A stretch of DNA of 64,000 nt from Costus lasius (lineage: Eukaryota > Streptophyta > Magnoliopsida > Zingiberales > Costaceae): positions 10,878,001 through 10,942,000 of the forward strand of contig CM050449.1 of assembly GCA_027563935.2 (NCBI GenBank). The letters run 5' to 3'. This document shows, piece after piece, positions 47,701 to 56,267 of this stretch. Below the pieces are notes generated by a model, which saw only the letters and a list, made by a program, of their open reading frames with translations, searched no databases and had not been told where the DNA came from. The position numbers and the translations under genes were made by a program. Every line of letters begins with the position of its first letter. The stretch's first letter is position 1.

Positions 47701-48911
47701 TTTCTGAATAATGAAAATACACCATGTCCAATTTCAAAATTAAAATTCAATACATCCAGTTTCCCTAGAGATACAAGATTTCTAGCACAAGAAGGAACAT
47801 AAAGACACTTTTCCAGATCTAGATGACAGCCAGTGTCCAAGATCATCCTGTAAGTCCCAATTCCTTCAATAGGTGCCTTCATCCTGTTTCCCATGAGCAG
47901 ATACTGTTCAGCTCCTATTATGGGCTGGATCGAAAGAAATCCCTGTTTAATATGAGACACATGAGTAGATGCACCAGAATCTAACCACCAAGTATTATAA
48001 GGAACTTCAACAAGGTTGGTTTCTAAACATACAGAAATGTAATAAATACCTTTCTTTTCAAACCAAGCCTTCCTTTTAGGACAGTCCACCTTTATATGCC
48101 CTTCCTTCCTACAGAAATGGCATCTGGGTCCTTTGAAGTTAGGAGCATTGGAAACTTTAGCAATGCCCTTTCCTTTCTTTTTACCCTTATTTTTCCTTGA
48201 TGGTTGACCTTTACTGCTATTGCCACTATCAAACTGTGCAAAGTGTATGGAGTGCCCTTTAGCTTTTCTGAGTCTCCCTTCCTCCTGAACTAACATGGCC
48301 TTTAATTCTTTTAGTGTCCACTTATCTTTAATGGTATTATAATTTACCTGGAACTGGCCAAATTCAGTAGGAAGAGATATCATAATAAACTGTACAAGCA
48401 TACTTTCTGACACCTCCATATCTAAAACTTTAAGCTTTGCAGCCAAGTTTGACATCTCAGTTACATGCTCATGAATGGGCTTAGACCAATCAAATCTCTT
48501 AGTGGTAAGCTCAGTCATGAGGGATCCCACAATGGACTTATCAGCCAAGTCCGATTGTGAATGCTCTCTAATAAAAGTAAGTAATTCTCTTGCATTCATA
48601 GTCTTGGGTATTGAGGGTTTAACATTTTCTGCCATCGTCATTCTCATCAGCATCAGGCATAACTTATTCGATCTTTCCCAGGCTTTGAAAGTAGCTTTCT
48701 CTGCCTCTGTACTCGAATCAGTTATAGGTTGAGGCTGTGGTTCGGACAATGCCTGGTCTACATCCAATACACACAGGTGAAATTGGATCTGATCAGACCA
48801 CTCGGCATAGTTCAAACCATTGAACTTTACTGAGGCATTCCCCAATGTATACAAGGTAGAAGAAGCTGCAAACCATAAAACATGCTCAACCTTAATTCTT
48901 TGAGTTAACAT
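44787..48911 (-). CDS. gag-pol: Intact copia gag-pol polyprotein (1374 aa)
   Basis: The frame is fully open. Domains with approximate residues are: gag core 25-230; basic linker and CCHC knuckle CHFCRKEGHIKVDC (about 262); aspartic protease WWLDSGASTHVS (about 308); pre-integrase LWHRRLGHISKER (about 450); integrase with HTDICGPF (about 512) and VRSDRGGEF (about 577); PQQNGVAERRNRT; reverse transcriptase with HQMDVKTAFLNGD (about 964) and YVDDLLLA (about 1046); RNase H with GYSDSDFAGC (about 1222) and AASTMEAEF (about 1257). Integrase before reverse transcriptase defines copia order. The length is normal for a full single-frame copia polyprotein. The first ATG lies near the leader end; a later start near residue 24 is possible. 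It would be cleaved by its own protease in virus-like particles. No broken motif was seen. Confidence 0.97.
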   Translation of the reverse strand: MLTQRIKVEHVLWFAASSTLYTLGNASVKFNGLNYAEWSDQIQFHLCVLDVDQALSEPQPQPITDSSTEAEKATFKAWERSNKLCLMLMRMTMAENVKPSIPKTMNARELLTFIREHSQSDLADKSIVGSLMTELTTKRFDWSKPIHEHVTEMSNLAAKLKVLDMEVSESMLVQFIMISLPTEFGQFQVNYNTIKDKWTLKELKAMLVQEEGRLRKAKGHSIHFAQFDSGNSSKGQPSRKNKGKKKGKGIAKVSNAPNFKGPRCHFCRKEGHIKVDCPKRKAWFEKKGIYYISVCLETNLVEVPYNTWWLDSGASTHVSHIKQGFLSIQPIIGAEQYLLMGNRMKAPIEGIGTYRMILDTGCHLDLEKCLYVPSCARNLVSLGKLDVLNFNFEIGHGVFSLFRNKYYYGSGTLIDDLYRFNLDVNYAESLFVVEHSSGLKRSASDERSAYLWHRRLGHISKERIMRLMKCNIIPQLDLSDLGVCVDCIKGKQSKHIAKGPATRSSQLLELIHTDICGPFDIPSWGGERYFITFIDDFSRFGYVYLLHEKSQSVDVLKTFIDEVERQLDSKVKVVRSDRGGEFYGKVGSSGQIPGPFAKFLESRGICAQYTMPYTPQQNGVAERRNRTLMDMVRSMFINSNLPQSLWMYALRTAVYLLNRVPSKTVPETPYELWNGRKPSLRHLHVWGCPAEVKVYNPHEKKLDSRTVSGFFIGYPEKSKGYRFYCPNHSTRIVESGNARFIEIGEVSGSGKPQTLDIQEVQVDLVPSDIPNEIVVPSVVVQSNNTQEQPENDPVPLNESESNEPVTGNDNVSEPQEIVLRRSVRQRRSAIPDDFVVYSVENECDLSIDKDPVSVHEAMESDNSIKWIDAMNDELKSMADNQVWDLVELPEGCKRVGCKWIFKTKRDSKGNIERYKARLVAKGFTQKDGIDYKETFSPVSRKDSLRIVLALVAHYDLELHQMDVKTAFLNGDLEEEVYMNQPEGFETTGKENMVCKLKKSIYGLKQASRQWYLKFNNIITAYGFVENPVDRCIYMKVQGSKFMIVVLYVDDLLLATNDKSMLHDVKKFLSNNFEMKDMGEASFVIGIEIFRDRSQGLLGLSQKSYISKVLERYNMSNCSAGLAPIQKGDKFSGKQCPQSELEQKGMNGIPYASVVGSLMYAQTCTRPDISFAVGMLGRYQSNPGMSHWQAAKKVLRYLQGTKDHMLLYRRSQKELEVIGYSDSDFAGCVDSRKSTFGYVFLLAGGAISWRSGKQSVIAASTMEAEFVACFEATVQCKWLRNFISGLGLVDSIAKPLRMYCDNTAAVFFAKNDRYTKGAKHMDLKYLAVKEEVQKQVVSIEHISTELMIADPLTKGLSPKTFSRHVVEMGIIEKPC

Positions 48912-49935
48912 TAATTCAGATTCAGATTTTATAACATATATTAAAATGACCTGTGGGCAACACTTTAATACATAACTATTGAGATACCAGAACTTTTATC
49001 TTTTATAGATAACCAATTATGCCACAACTTGATGTGAATGTCACCTGTGGGCTAGCATCACACCAAGTGAACATAATGGTTAATCTCTCTAATTGTTTGT
49101 GATTATAAGCAATGGTTCACCTGTGGGCAACCTCCTAGCTTATAATCAGCAAACTTAACTGTTCAAATACCTTACTGTCATTCTATTAATTTTAAACAGT
49201 TGTGTGTACAAAGATTTAATATTTATAACATTAGAGCAAGGCCTCTGTGGAGACTAACATGCTCTCATTACAATAAATATTTAATCTATGTACGGGTTAC
49301 AATTATGTATACTTAGATTTAATATTTATAACAACAGAGCAAGGCCTCTGTGGAGACTAACATGCTCTCTTTTCAATAAATATTTAATCTAAGTATGGGC
49401 TATTAATTTCTAAGTTTAAAATTAGTGTTTATAATCATTTGAAGCAAGGCCTCTGTGGAGACTAACATGCTTCCTATTCAATAAACAATTAATTTTAAAC
49501 AAAGACATTAATTATGGAATATACTTCAATTCCATAGATCTTTTCCATGCAAATGTCTATACAGAATAATTTTTTTGTTTCATGCAATTTTCACTTATTA
49601 AGCGCATTACGGCCAGGCCGTTACAGTCATCACGGCCGTGACGCGCTAGGTATCGATACATGCAATTGCCGAGGCCGTTACGGCCAGACCGTGATGTACA
49701 TCACGGCCGTGACCGTCTCGACGACAAAATTATTCAATCAGTAAATTTGCATACAATGTTCGTTTGCACTAGCATGCACCCTAAGTTTCATCATTGCAAA
49801 ATTAAAACATTAAAACATGCAATTAACACAATTCTAGCATGAACCCTAATTTTACAACGATGAAAAACATGCTATTACTGAATCCAAGCATGCATAGCAA
49901 TTAATTAGGTGTTAAAACCTCCCTCTGATACCACT
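48912..49935 (-). promoter_or_regulatory. Repeat-rich 5' leader of the complete copia element
   Basis: About 1 kb of untranslated leader lies between the PBS and gag. It holds three copies of a 103-105-bp unit built around gcaaggcctctgtggagact (about 49236, 49339, 49444). It also has several cctgtgggc-type phrases (48950-49130), and two copies of a ttacggccag...tcacggccgtgac unit (about 49606-49645 and 49679-49713), each with the 12-bp perfect palindrome tcacggccgtga. Such structure could serve RNA packaging or dimerisation; that is inference. Confidence 0.7.
49918..49935 (-). other. Primer-binding site of the complete copia element
   Basis: Minus-strand AGTGGTATCAGAGGGAGG directly follows the 5' LTR. 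TGGTATCAGAG is complementary to the 3' end of initiator-Met tRNA, the usual primer for plant copia elements. Confidence 0.92.
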
Positions 49936-50793
49936 TGTTGGATTTAAAACATGCAGATCAGATATCATTAATGCGCAGCGGAATAAACGCAACAGATCTT
50001 TTAACACAATAATTAATCAACTATCATGCGTTCTAGGATTTAAACTGAAATTAAACTGCGTACCTTTCTCCATCGCAGACGATTCTGGTGGGGATTGTAA
50101 GAGTATGCCTTTTCGCCCCTTTCCTTTGCCTTTCAATTTCTCCTCGATGATCAGAAGTAGGAAATCCGGAAGCCTTTCAACAGAAACACTTAATCTCTCT
50201 TTGATTAATCTTTTCTTTAGATTAATCGCTCTCTCTAGAAAACCGTGCGAGAGAGGTGAGAAAAAGATGTCGCCGCTTCAATTTGGAGGAGCCAAAATTG
50301 AAATTGCACAGTAATTTTTTCAAGTTACGTGCGTGAGAGGAAAAACAAAAAAAAGTTTCCTTTTTTTTTTTTTTAATACCAAAAACGTGAGAGAGAGAAA
50401 ATCTTAAATAGAATAAAATTATTATTTTATTCTAAACTTTCCATTTCTTACTCACGTTTTCGATTAATTAATTATAAAATATAATTAATTAATTTCTTTC
50501 CTTTTAATCCTCATCCACGATTAATCTTCCAAATAAATTTATTCCGGTTTCCTTTAAATCAATTAGAGGAAAGGGTGAGGGTTGACTAACCCATTCGCTG
50601 ACCCACTTTTATATCCACCCCATCATCACGGGTCGGGCCCATTCTATCAGCGAATCAGATGTCGATTAGAATCAAGTTGGCTTAATTAAACCTCAAAAAC
50701 ATGTGAGCCACATACAGGGAAAATTTATCGCGATCAACAAAATTTACGAGCCTGTTACGGTCCGAAAACTTTATTATCGGAAATTTTCCAACA
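49936..50793 (-). repeat. 5' LTR of the complete copia element
   Basis: 858 bp, TGTTGG...CCAACA on the plus strand. It is near-identical to 43511-44369 and includes an AT-rich block and poly-T run at about 50359-50372. Confidence 0.95.
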
Positions 50794-50798
50794 AATGT

Positions 50799-51172
50799 CA
50801 CCTAGAGGCCCGCCGTAAATTAACGCTTCATCACCCCTCCGTGAGCTCCTCGTCGAAGGCAATAAAAATCAGATCTTCAACACTTCTCTTGGGCTCGGAT
50901 CCGGATCATTCCTCCACACAGTTGTAGCGGGATGGAAACCCACAAGAGTAACTTTACTCTTTCGTGGAGGAACATTAAAACAAAAGATGACAAAATAAAA
51001 AGCTAATAGAAATAAAAATGCGGCATATGAAAAATAATGTTTGACTAGTTTAGTCACCTCCCTAAACGATTCGAAATTGCTGATGCCATGTCTAGACAAA
51101 TGTTGACTAAGAAGGAAGTTCTTAAATTTGATTTTCATAATACTAAAGGTCTCGATGCATCGCGACTAAATA
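50799..51172. other. Right flank of the copia insertion
   Basis: This continues the GC-richer target sequence (50799-50930), which joins 43505 if the element is removed, and then becomes AT-rich. No recognisable exon is present. Confidence 0.35.
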
Positions 51173-52048
51173 TTGTTTGGGAGGTACGTACATCGACGTT
51201 TAACGTCGGGACAGAACTCCTCAATATGGCGTTGCATCTGTCGAGGCGGAAGTATAAAGTTTTCAAATCAAATTATTCAACACGCCGCAAGGCTGAGTAA
51301 ATTTCTAAAATCAATTATCCACCACGCCGCAAGGCCGGATAAATCTCCAAGTCAAATTATCCAATACGCTCGAAGGCCGGATAAATCTTCAAATCAATTA
51401 TCCACTACGCCGCAAGGCCGGATAAAGTTCCAAATCAAATTATCCAGCACGCCGCAAGGCCGGATAAATTCCCAAGTCAAATTATCCATTACGCCGCAAG
51501 GCCAGATAAAATCCCAAGTCAAATTATCCAACACGCCGTAAGGCCGGATAAATCTCCAAGTCAAGTTATCCAATACGCCATCAAGGCCGGATGATCTTTC
51601 AAATCCAATATCTAACATGCCTTAAGACATTACAACGGAATATTGTTTGGGAGGTGCGTACGTCGATGTTTACCATCGGGGCGTAGCTCCTCAATATAAC
51701 GTTGTACTGCCTAGGCCGGATATTACCCAACAACGCATTCCAATGCCAAACACTCAATGAATACAAATTGCCCAAGTGGATGAAAGCTCTTTTCTTTTAT
51801 CACATATATGTCATGTCAAATCATGTATTTTCATCATGTTTATAAATGATATCGTTTGACTCTGTCTCTCTTATTTTGTTGCGTATCATAGATCTCTTAA
51901 TCAAAGGTTCCCTAATTCTAGGGGTAATTAACAATGAGCGTTTGCGCTCATTGGAAGCCAGAACCCATTTAACAAAAAAGCCTTATTAATTTAAGGTGGA
52001 TTTGAAACGGTCATAATACATTCCCAATGTAACAAAAATGACTCCACA
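51173..52048 (+). mobile_element. Probable LTR of a gypsy-like element, containing a 42-bp tandem array
   Basis: A tRNA-primed leader seems to begin after ...actccaca (52048): tggcacgcccggtggga at 52054-52070 is the type of site found after LTRs of some plant gypsy elements. Upstream lie a tandem array (51270-51625), two flanking copies of a 65-bp sequence, and a perfect hairpin (CAATGAGCG-TTTG-CGCTCATTG, 51932-51953). The LTR start is not certain and no second LTR is seen, so orientation and class are tentative. Confidence 0.45.
51270..51625 (+). repeat. Tandem array of a 42-bp unit, eight to nine copies
   Basis: Units of the pattern aattatccaacacgccgcaa plus ggccggataaatctccaagtc start near 51270, 51313, 51354, 51395, 51438, 51480, 51522, 51564 and (degenerate) 51601. 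Neighbouring units differ by a few bases. The array is flanked by two copies of a gtttgggaggt-cgtac-tcga sequence (about 51173-51240 and 51641-51706). A 42-bp period keeps chance reading frames open on both strands, so the translated repeats here are not evidence of a protein. Confidence 0.92.
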
Positions 52049-52144
52049 AATTCTGGCACGCCCGGTGGGACCTGGCTTCTCCTTTCATCTTCGAGATCTA
52101 TATTACGCTACACAAAATTTCATGCCCTTGTTCTTATACCTCTC

Positions 52145-52945
52145 TTGTTCTACGCAGCAATGGCGAAGAAGCTGAACATCTTTGTTGAGGATGCATCAAT
52201 CATCATGCATGGAATTCAATTTGGCTCTATTTCGAAGGAGGACGTCGAGTTCATCTACCTACCCTTTACAGACTCTGAGAACATCAAGGGTGAAAGAAAT
52301 GTCGCTCCAGTCATCAAGGTTAAAACGTCCTTGAAGGAAAAGAAGACTGCCACGAAAAAGGAAGAACTGCTAGTCGCTGCTGACGGGGGCACGTTCGGCA
52401 AAGAAGAGGAAGAATCATCCTTCACTGTTAACGGGGGCAAGATCCATCAAGCTGTATTCTCAAGCCCTGAAAAGACAAAGAAGCGGGAACGACAAGCCTT
52501 AAGGAAGAAGAAGGCTAGGCTTTCCAGACAAGGTTGCCTAGTCCCTGTAAGGCGTAATCATTCTGCTGCTAAGGTGGAAGCTGCCATGACAAACAAGTTT
52601 GCGCCGCTTTTGTCGGTTCTAAAAAATTCTAATTTGGTAGAGGGACTGCAACTGCGAACCAACATGCAGAACAAGCCACACCCAAAGCCCGAAAATATTA
52701 CTATTCAAAAGACAACATCTCAAAGGATTTATGAGACATACAAAAAGGCTCAAAAGAATATGAAAAGAAAAGAAAGACGTTCCAAGATCAGCCGCAAGGA
52801 AACAGAGGGTCATGTAATCCACACAGTGCGGATGGTGGAACACGCACGAGAGACCGGCTCTAATTCTGAGGAGGATACCCTTCGGACCATGACAAAGAAT
52901 GCATCACAAAGCATTCTCATTGTTCATTCTTGGATTTTTGAATGA
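52145..52945 (+). CDS. Unrecognised basic protein, probably encoded by a retroelement (266 aa)
   Basis: A 266-codon frame starts 75 bp after the tRNA-primer-like site. A second Met (MAKKLNIFVEDASIIMHGIQ) at codon 6 has the better context. The N-terminal 60 residues look globular. The rest is Lys/Arg-rich with nuclear-signal-like clusters (KKRERQALRKKKARLSRQG near residue 113, KRKERRSKISRKE near 210) and acidic patches (KEEEESSF). No gag, protease or polymerase motif is seen. Its place behind an LTR/PBS-like region suggests the extra or gag-like ORF of a truncated gypsy-type element, but a host-derived or captured sequence is possible. No element 3' end follows, because segmental duplication copy B begins about 150 bp later. 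Confidence 0.45.
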   Translation: MFYAAMAKKLNIFVEDASIIMHGIQFGSISKEDVEFIYLPFTDSENIKGERNVAPVIKVKTSLKEKKTATKKEELLVAADGGTFGKEEEESSFTVNGGKIHQAVFSSPEKTKKRERQALRKKKARLSRQGCLVPVRRNHSAAKVEAAMTNKFAPLLSVLKNSNLVEGLQLRTNMQNKPHPKPENITIQKTTSQRIYETYKKAQKNMKRKERRSKISRKETEGHVIHTVRMVEHARETGSNSEEDTLRTMTKNASQSILIVHSWIFE

Positions 52946-53093
52946 ATATTCCATACTTGTTTACAGGAATTATTTTCAACATAATGCATATATTAATTGT
53001 AGCCGCTATCATTGATGGCCCTAAACAAATTTATCAATTAAATCAGCGTATATGTTCAATGTGCACTAGTATCTCAGTAATGATATAGCACAA

Positions 53094-54920
53094 AATTCAT
53101 TTGCATATTTGGTCCTTACATCTCATGACTATCAGCATAACTAATAATTGATAATTGCCCTTTAATTTCTTGTTATGATTCACAATCATTTGTAGCTTTG
53201 AAGCCTGTAATTATTTGTAAAGCATTTATCAGTAACTCTGAACTGACAAACTTGTAAAAAAACTCATTGATAATCCAATTGACAGATGATATGCTTCAAT
53301 TTTAAATGTTTGCTTGCTCCAGTAGTGAAAAGGCCATATATGTTATGTGTTTATGTATATATACACATATATATACGTGTGTGTATATATTTATGTTTGT
53401 AAGTATGCATGCATTAGAATTTTAGTTGAGCTCTCTGAAAAGAAGTTTGAAATGTTAGGTACTTTCTTCTAGTGAGGTAAGCGTTAGAACGGAATTTCGA
53501 GATATGAAGGCATACGCAATCATATGATACAGATGTTCAATTCTGATCGCTCGCGCATCACTGCAGTTGCCAGGCCTCCGCTTCAAGAAGCAATTGCACC
53601 TTGGTTTAATTTTCTATGTTAATATCAGCAGGTCGTAGTTTAAGAGTCCAATAAACTACATCATTTGGAGATAAATTTCCACTTTTCGCTGGTACTGATA
53701 AATGTTTACTGTAAAACCAAACAATGCTCCTTAAATATATTCTTTCGCCATCACCATGAACATCACAAATACTGTGGCAGGCACATTTTACCAAAGTAAA
53801 ACTTAAATCATAATGGCCAACGTCACCAGTTATCGAGAAATAGTAAGTTTCATATAGGTGCTACCCAAAAAAAAGTTTTTTTTTTTTTGCAGGTTTAATA
53901 AGGCTGTATCTTTTTCAGCGAATTGTTTTGTTTCACAATGGCATTTTGCAAAAAATTAGAAGTGAATATTACCAATGACAAGTTTAACTGAGCTGGTAAA
54001 TGAGAGTCTAACACAGCCCCTTTATTATAAAATACGTCTCTAGACTATGGTGAAACATAGTATTAAAGGAATATTTACGTTAAGTATAAACTTGAATAAG
54101 GAAAGTGAGATCAAGCTTAACTCAACCCGATCGGGTATGACCCATTGATTATTTTTTATTAAGCCAAATAGGGAATTCAAATTAGATCCGTTAAGTCGCC
54201 AATGACAAAGTGATAATCATTAGTCTATGTTGTTGCCTAAGCTAAGTCAACTATATATTTTCTAAAATGTTAGTTAAAATGTTAAAGATGTTAGTTGTTG
54301 ATAACAAGATTTTGAGATTGAATCTCACCTTTATAATTTAACTTACTATGCCAAAAAAAAAAATGAGCCAAAAAAAAATTCATAGGCTTATCAAATCAAT
54401 TTTAGCTTAAATATTAGATTTTTTTTCTAATCAACCAAAAAGAACTCATTTCCTTATAGGTATATTATATTGGGACTTAGGATATTCTTTATCTTGTTAA
54501 CAGCTATTAATTAAGCAAACTGACCAAAATGTTAAATATAAATACTCACTAAATCCTAGCAATTGAGACTCAACTAAGAGATAACTATTTTTAGAATGGT
54601 TCTTGACACGATATCCTAAAACTAATAAAGTTTTATGCAAAACGAAACATCATGGAGTTGGGGGTAGATTGAATTCATGAGAAAATTGAATTATGATAGT
54701 CTCCTTTTATGAGATTTTCCTTTAGTTTTATAGAGAACGTTGAGAATGTAAAACAATTAAATAGATATGAGTAGAAAATTTTCTTAAGATATAATTTTAT
54801 TCAGCTAGTAATCCAAACACATTACAATATCGTTATACACTCATAACACATGCAGAGTTCGCAAATAAGAATGTAAAGATGCTTTTGAATCTAACGACTC
54901 AGCAGAAGCATGGAAATAAC
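53094..54920. repeat. Segmental duplication, copy B (partner 34421-35770)
   Basis: It matches copy A from attcatttg to cagaagcatggaaataa with scattered differences. It has extra DNA at 53788-54175 and a TA/TG microsatellite at 53340-53395. Its right end leads straight into the intact DC1-like gene (3' side), so the duplication originally carried that gene. Confidence 0.9.
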
Positions 54921-54953
54921 AATAACTCTTGTGCCTCAATTTTTTTCAAATTA

Positions 54954-55670
54954 TTATGGTGAAAAGCCTTGGAGCATGCCTTGGAATAGCTGACTCGAAA
55001 ACGCCACGAGGGCAGCATTGCCCACTGAATTCCATAAACCTTGCGAGTGTTGTTGTTGTTGAGGTGGAGGATGATGAGGATAGGGGGGTGGTGGATAATA
55101 GTGACCCATTGGATGTTGATAATGATAGAGGTATGGTGGATATTGTTGTTGAGGATAGGGGGGTGGTGGATAATAGTGACCCATTGGATGTTGATAATGA
55201 TAGAGGTATGGTGGATATTGTTGTTGTGGTGGTGGAAAAGAATGATGATAGAGGCATGGTGGATATTGTTGATGTTGAGGATAGAGGTATGCTTGAGAGT
55301 AGTTGTAATTCATTGGATTCACTAAACCTTGCAGACATTGTGGTTGTTGAGGAGAATAAGCAGCGTACGATCCATGAGTGGAGTAATAATTAGTATTAGG
55401 ATTGTGGAATGGAACGTCCCTAAGAGAATCGGAATTATTAGAATAGCTGCGTGTGGCAGCACGCTGCTCTGCGTACTCCATTGCGCACTTGGCATGCACT
55501 TGGAAGATGTCGGGATCAGTCTTGTAGAAGGCGTCGGCGCCCAGTGCGCCATGGCAGATGTTGCACGCCGAGGTGGCGCTCGCCGCCACTGGAATGTCAT
55601 CCTTCTTCACAAGGGTGGCTTTGTAGGTGACGCTCTCAAGCGCGAACGTTACCTCTCTGGGGAATTCCAT
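54954..55670 (-). CDS. Degenerate DC1-finger protein with a Pro/Tyr/Gln-rich repeat tail (238 aa)
   Basis: A single-exon minus-strand frame. Residues about 1-75 (MEFPREVTFALES..., ACNICHGALGADAFYK, FQVHAKCAMEYAEQ) match the layout of plant DC1 (cysteine/histidine-rich C1) domains: CxxC, then a Tyr-rich turn, then VHxKCA. The central CxxC pair that normally completes the zinc sites is replaced by Thr and Asp. The rest is low-complexity and rich in Pro, Tyr, Gln and His, with a 25-residue unit (QQQYPPYLYHYQHPMGHYY plus PPPPYP) in tandem from a 75-bp DNA duplication (55081-55155 and 55156-55230). It ends hydrophobic (NAALVAFSSQLFQGMLQGF). Function is unknown; prion-like or cell-wall-type behaviour is only suggested by composition. 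Broken copies lie at 35775-35935 and 60895-61215. This copy has no stop or shift. Confidence 0.7.
   Translation of the reverse strand: MEFPREVTFALESVTYKATLVKKDDIPVAASATSACNICHGALGADAFYKTDPDIFQVHAKCAMEYAEQRAATRSYSNNSDSLRDVPFHNPNTNYYSTHGSYAAYSPQQPQCLQGLVNPMNYNYSQAYLYPQHQQYPPCLYHHSFPPPQQQYPPYLYHYQHPMGHYYPPPPYPQQQYPPYLYHYQHPMGHYYPPPPYPHHPPPQQQQHSQGLWNSVGNAALVAFSSQLFQGMLQGFSP
55081..55230 (-). repeat. 75-bp tandem duplication within the DC1-like gene
   Basis: Two adjacent 75-bp units starting taggggggtggtggataata are identical or nearly so. They add exactly 25 codons and keep the frame. A shorter related unit (gatagaggcatggtggatat) follows, showing that this part of the gene expands and contracts. 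Confidence 0.9.
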
Positions 55671-55740
55671 TCTGATAATCTTGTGATTCCGTTGCCTCTT
55701 GGTATTAGTTTATTGCTACGGGCATGAATTTATGCGATTG

Positions 55741-56267
55741 GCCCGCTGAACTGTTCAGCTGAATTTTTCTCCGCACCGCGTCGATTCGATTTCACATGAG
55801 CCGGGTATTGACTTACATAGCAAAAAGACACTCCATTCTACAATTTCCATGCCAATTTCCATGCCAACTTACAATTTCCACTCCATTCTACAGATACTCT
55901 GTCTGTCTATCATAATTTCAGCTCCATAAGAGTTTGCCTGTGGCAGAAATTTCAACACTGCAATTTCCTTTCAACTTGCTTAATACAATTCAAATAATTT
56001 TTTTCTTGAGTTGCAAAGTCAACATTCCATACCTGGAAGTTATCATTTGGATTGTGCTAGTTAACGATCTATTTTTTAATAGGCACATCGCTGTTACGCC
56101 AGTTGACATCATTTAGTATTATGTAAGTGATAACTCATTAAATAAATTAATAAACTTATATGCATGCATACACCAGCTTTTTATTACTGAACAATACATG
56201 GAAGAATGAGTCCAGCTAAAAGTCAAGCGTTTCTTAAATTCTTTGTGCCGTATGGCAGGAGGAAATC
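55741..56267. other. Upstream region of the DC1-like gene
   Basis: It contains the expected 5' flank of the minus-strand gene and short near-repeats of tacaatttccatgcc / actccattctac (55835-55895). No other gene is seen. Confidence 0.4.

Larger units (their letters stand above)
43511..50793 (-). mobile_element. Complete young Ty1/copia retrotransposon (7.28 kb)
   Basis: Both LTRs are present and near-identical. The flanking AATGT at 43506-43510 and 50794-50798 is a perfect 5-bp target duplication. The element reads on the minus strand: 5' LTR 50793-49936, PBS, leader of about 1 kb, one open gag-pol frame, polypurine tract, 3' LTR 44369-43511. The only LTR difference I noticed is one base in an A run (9 versus 8). 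All catalytic motifs are present, so insertion is recent and the copy may still be able to move. It lies in GC-richer DNA of unknown function. Confidence 0.97.

Noticed and set aside
51173..51618. Repeat protein of 14-residue units on either strand
   Set aside because: The 42-bp array is a multiple of three, so open frames are automatic; no start context or conserved pattern.
55041..55727. Plus-strand frames opposite the DC1-like gene
   Set aside because: They are the complement of the low-complexity Pro/Tyr/Gln repeat and have no finger motif; the minus strand encodes the recognisable domain.
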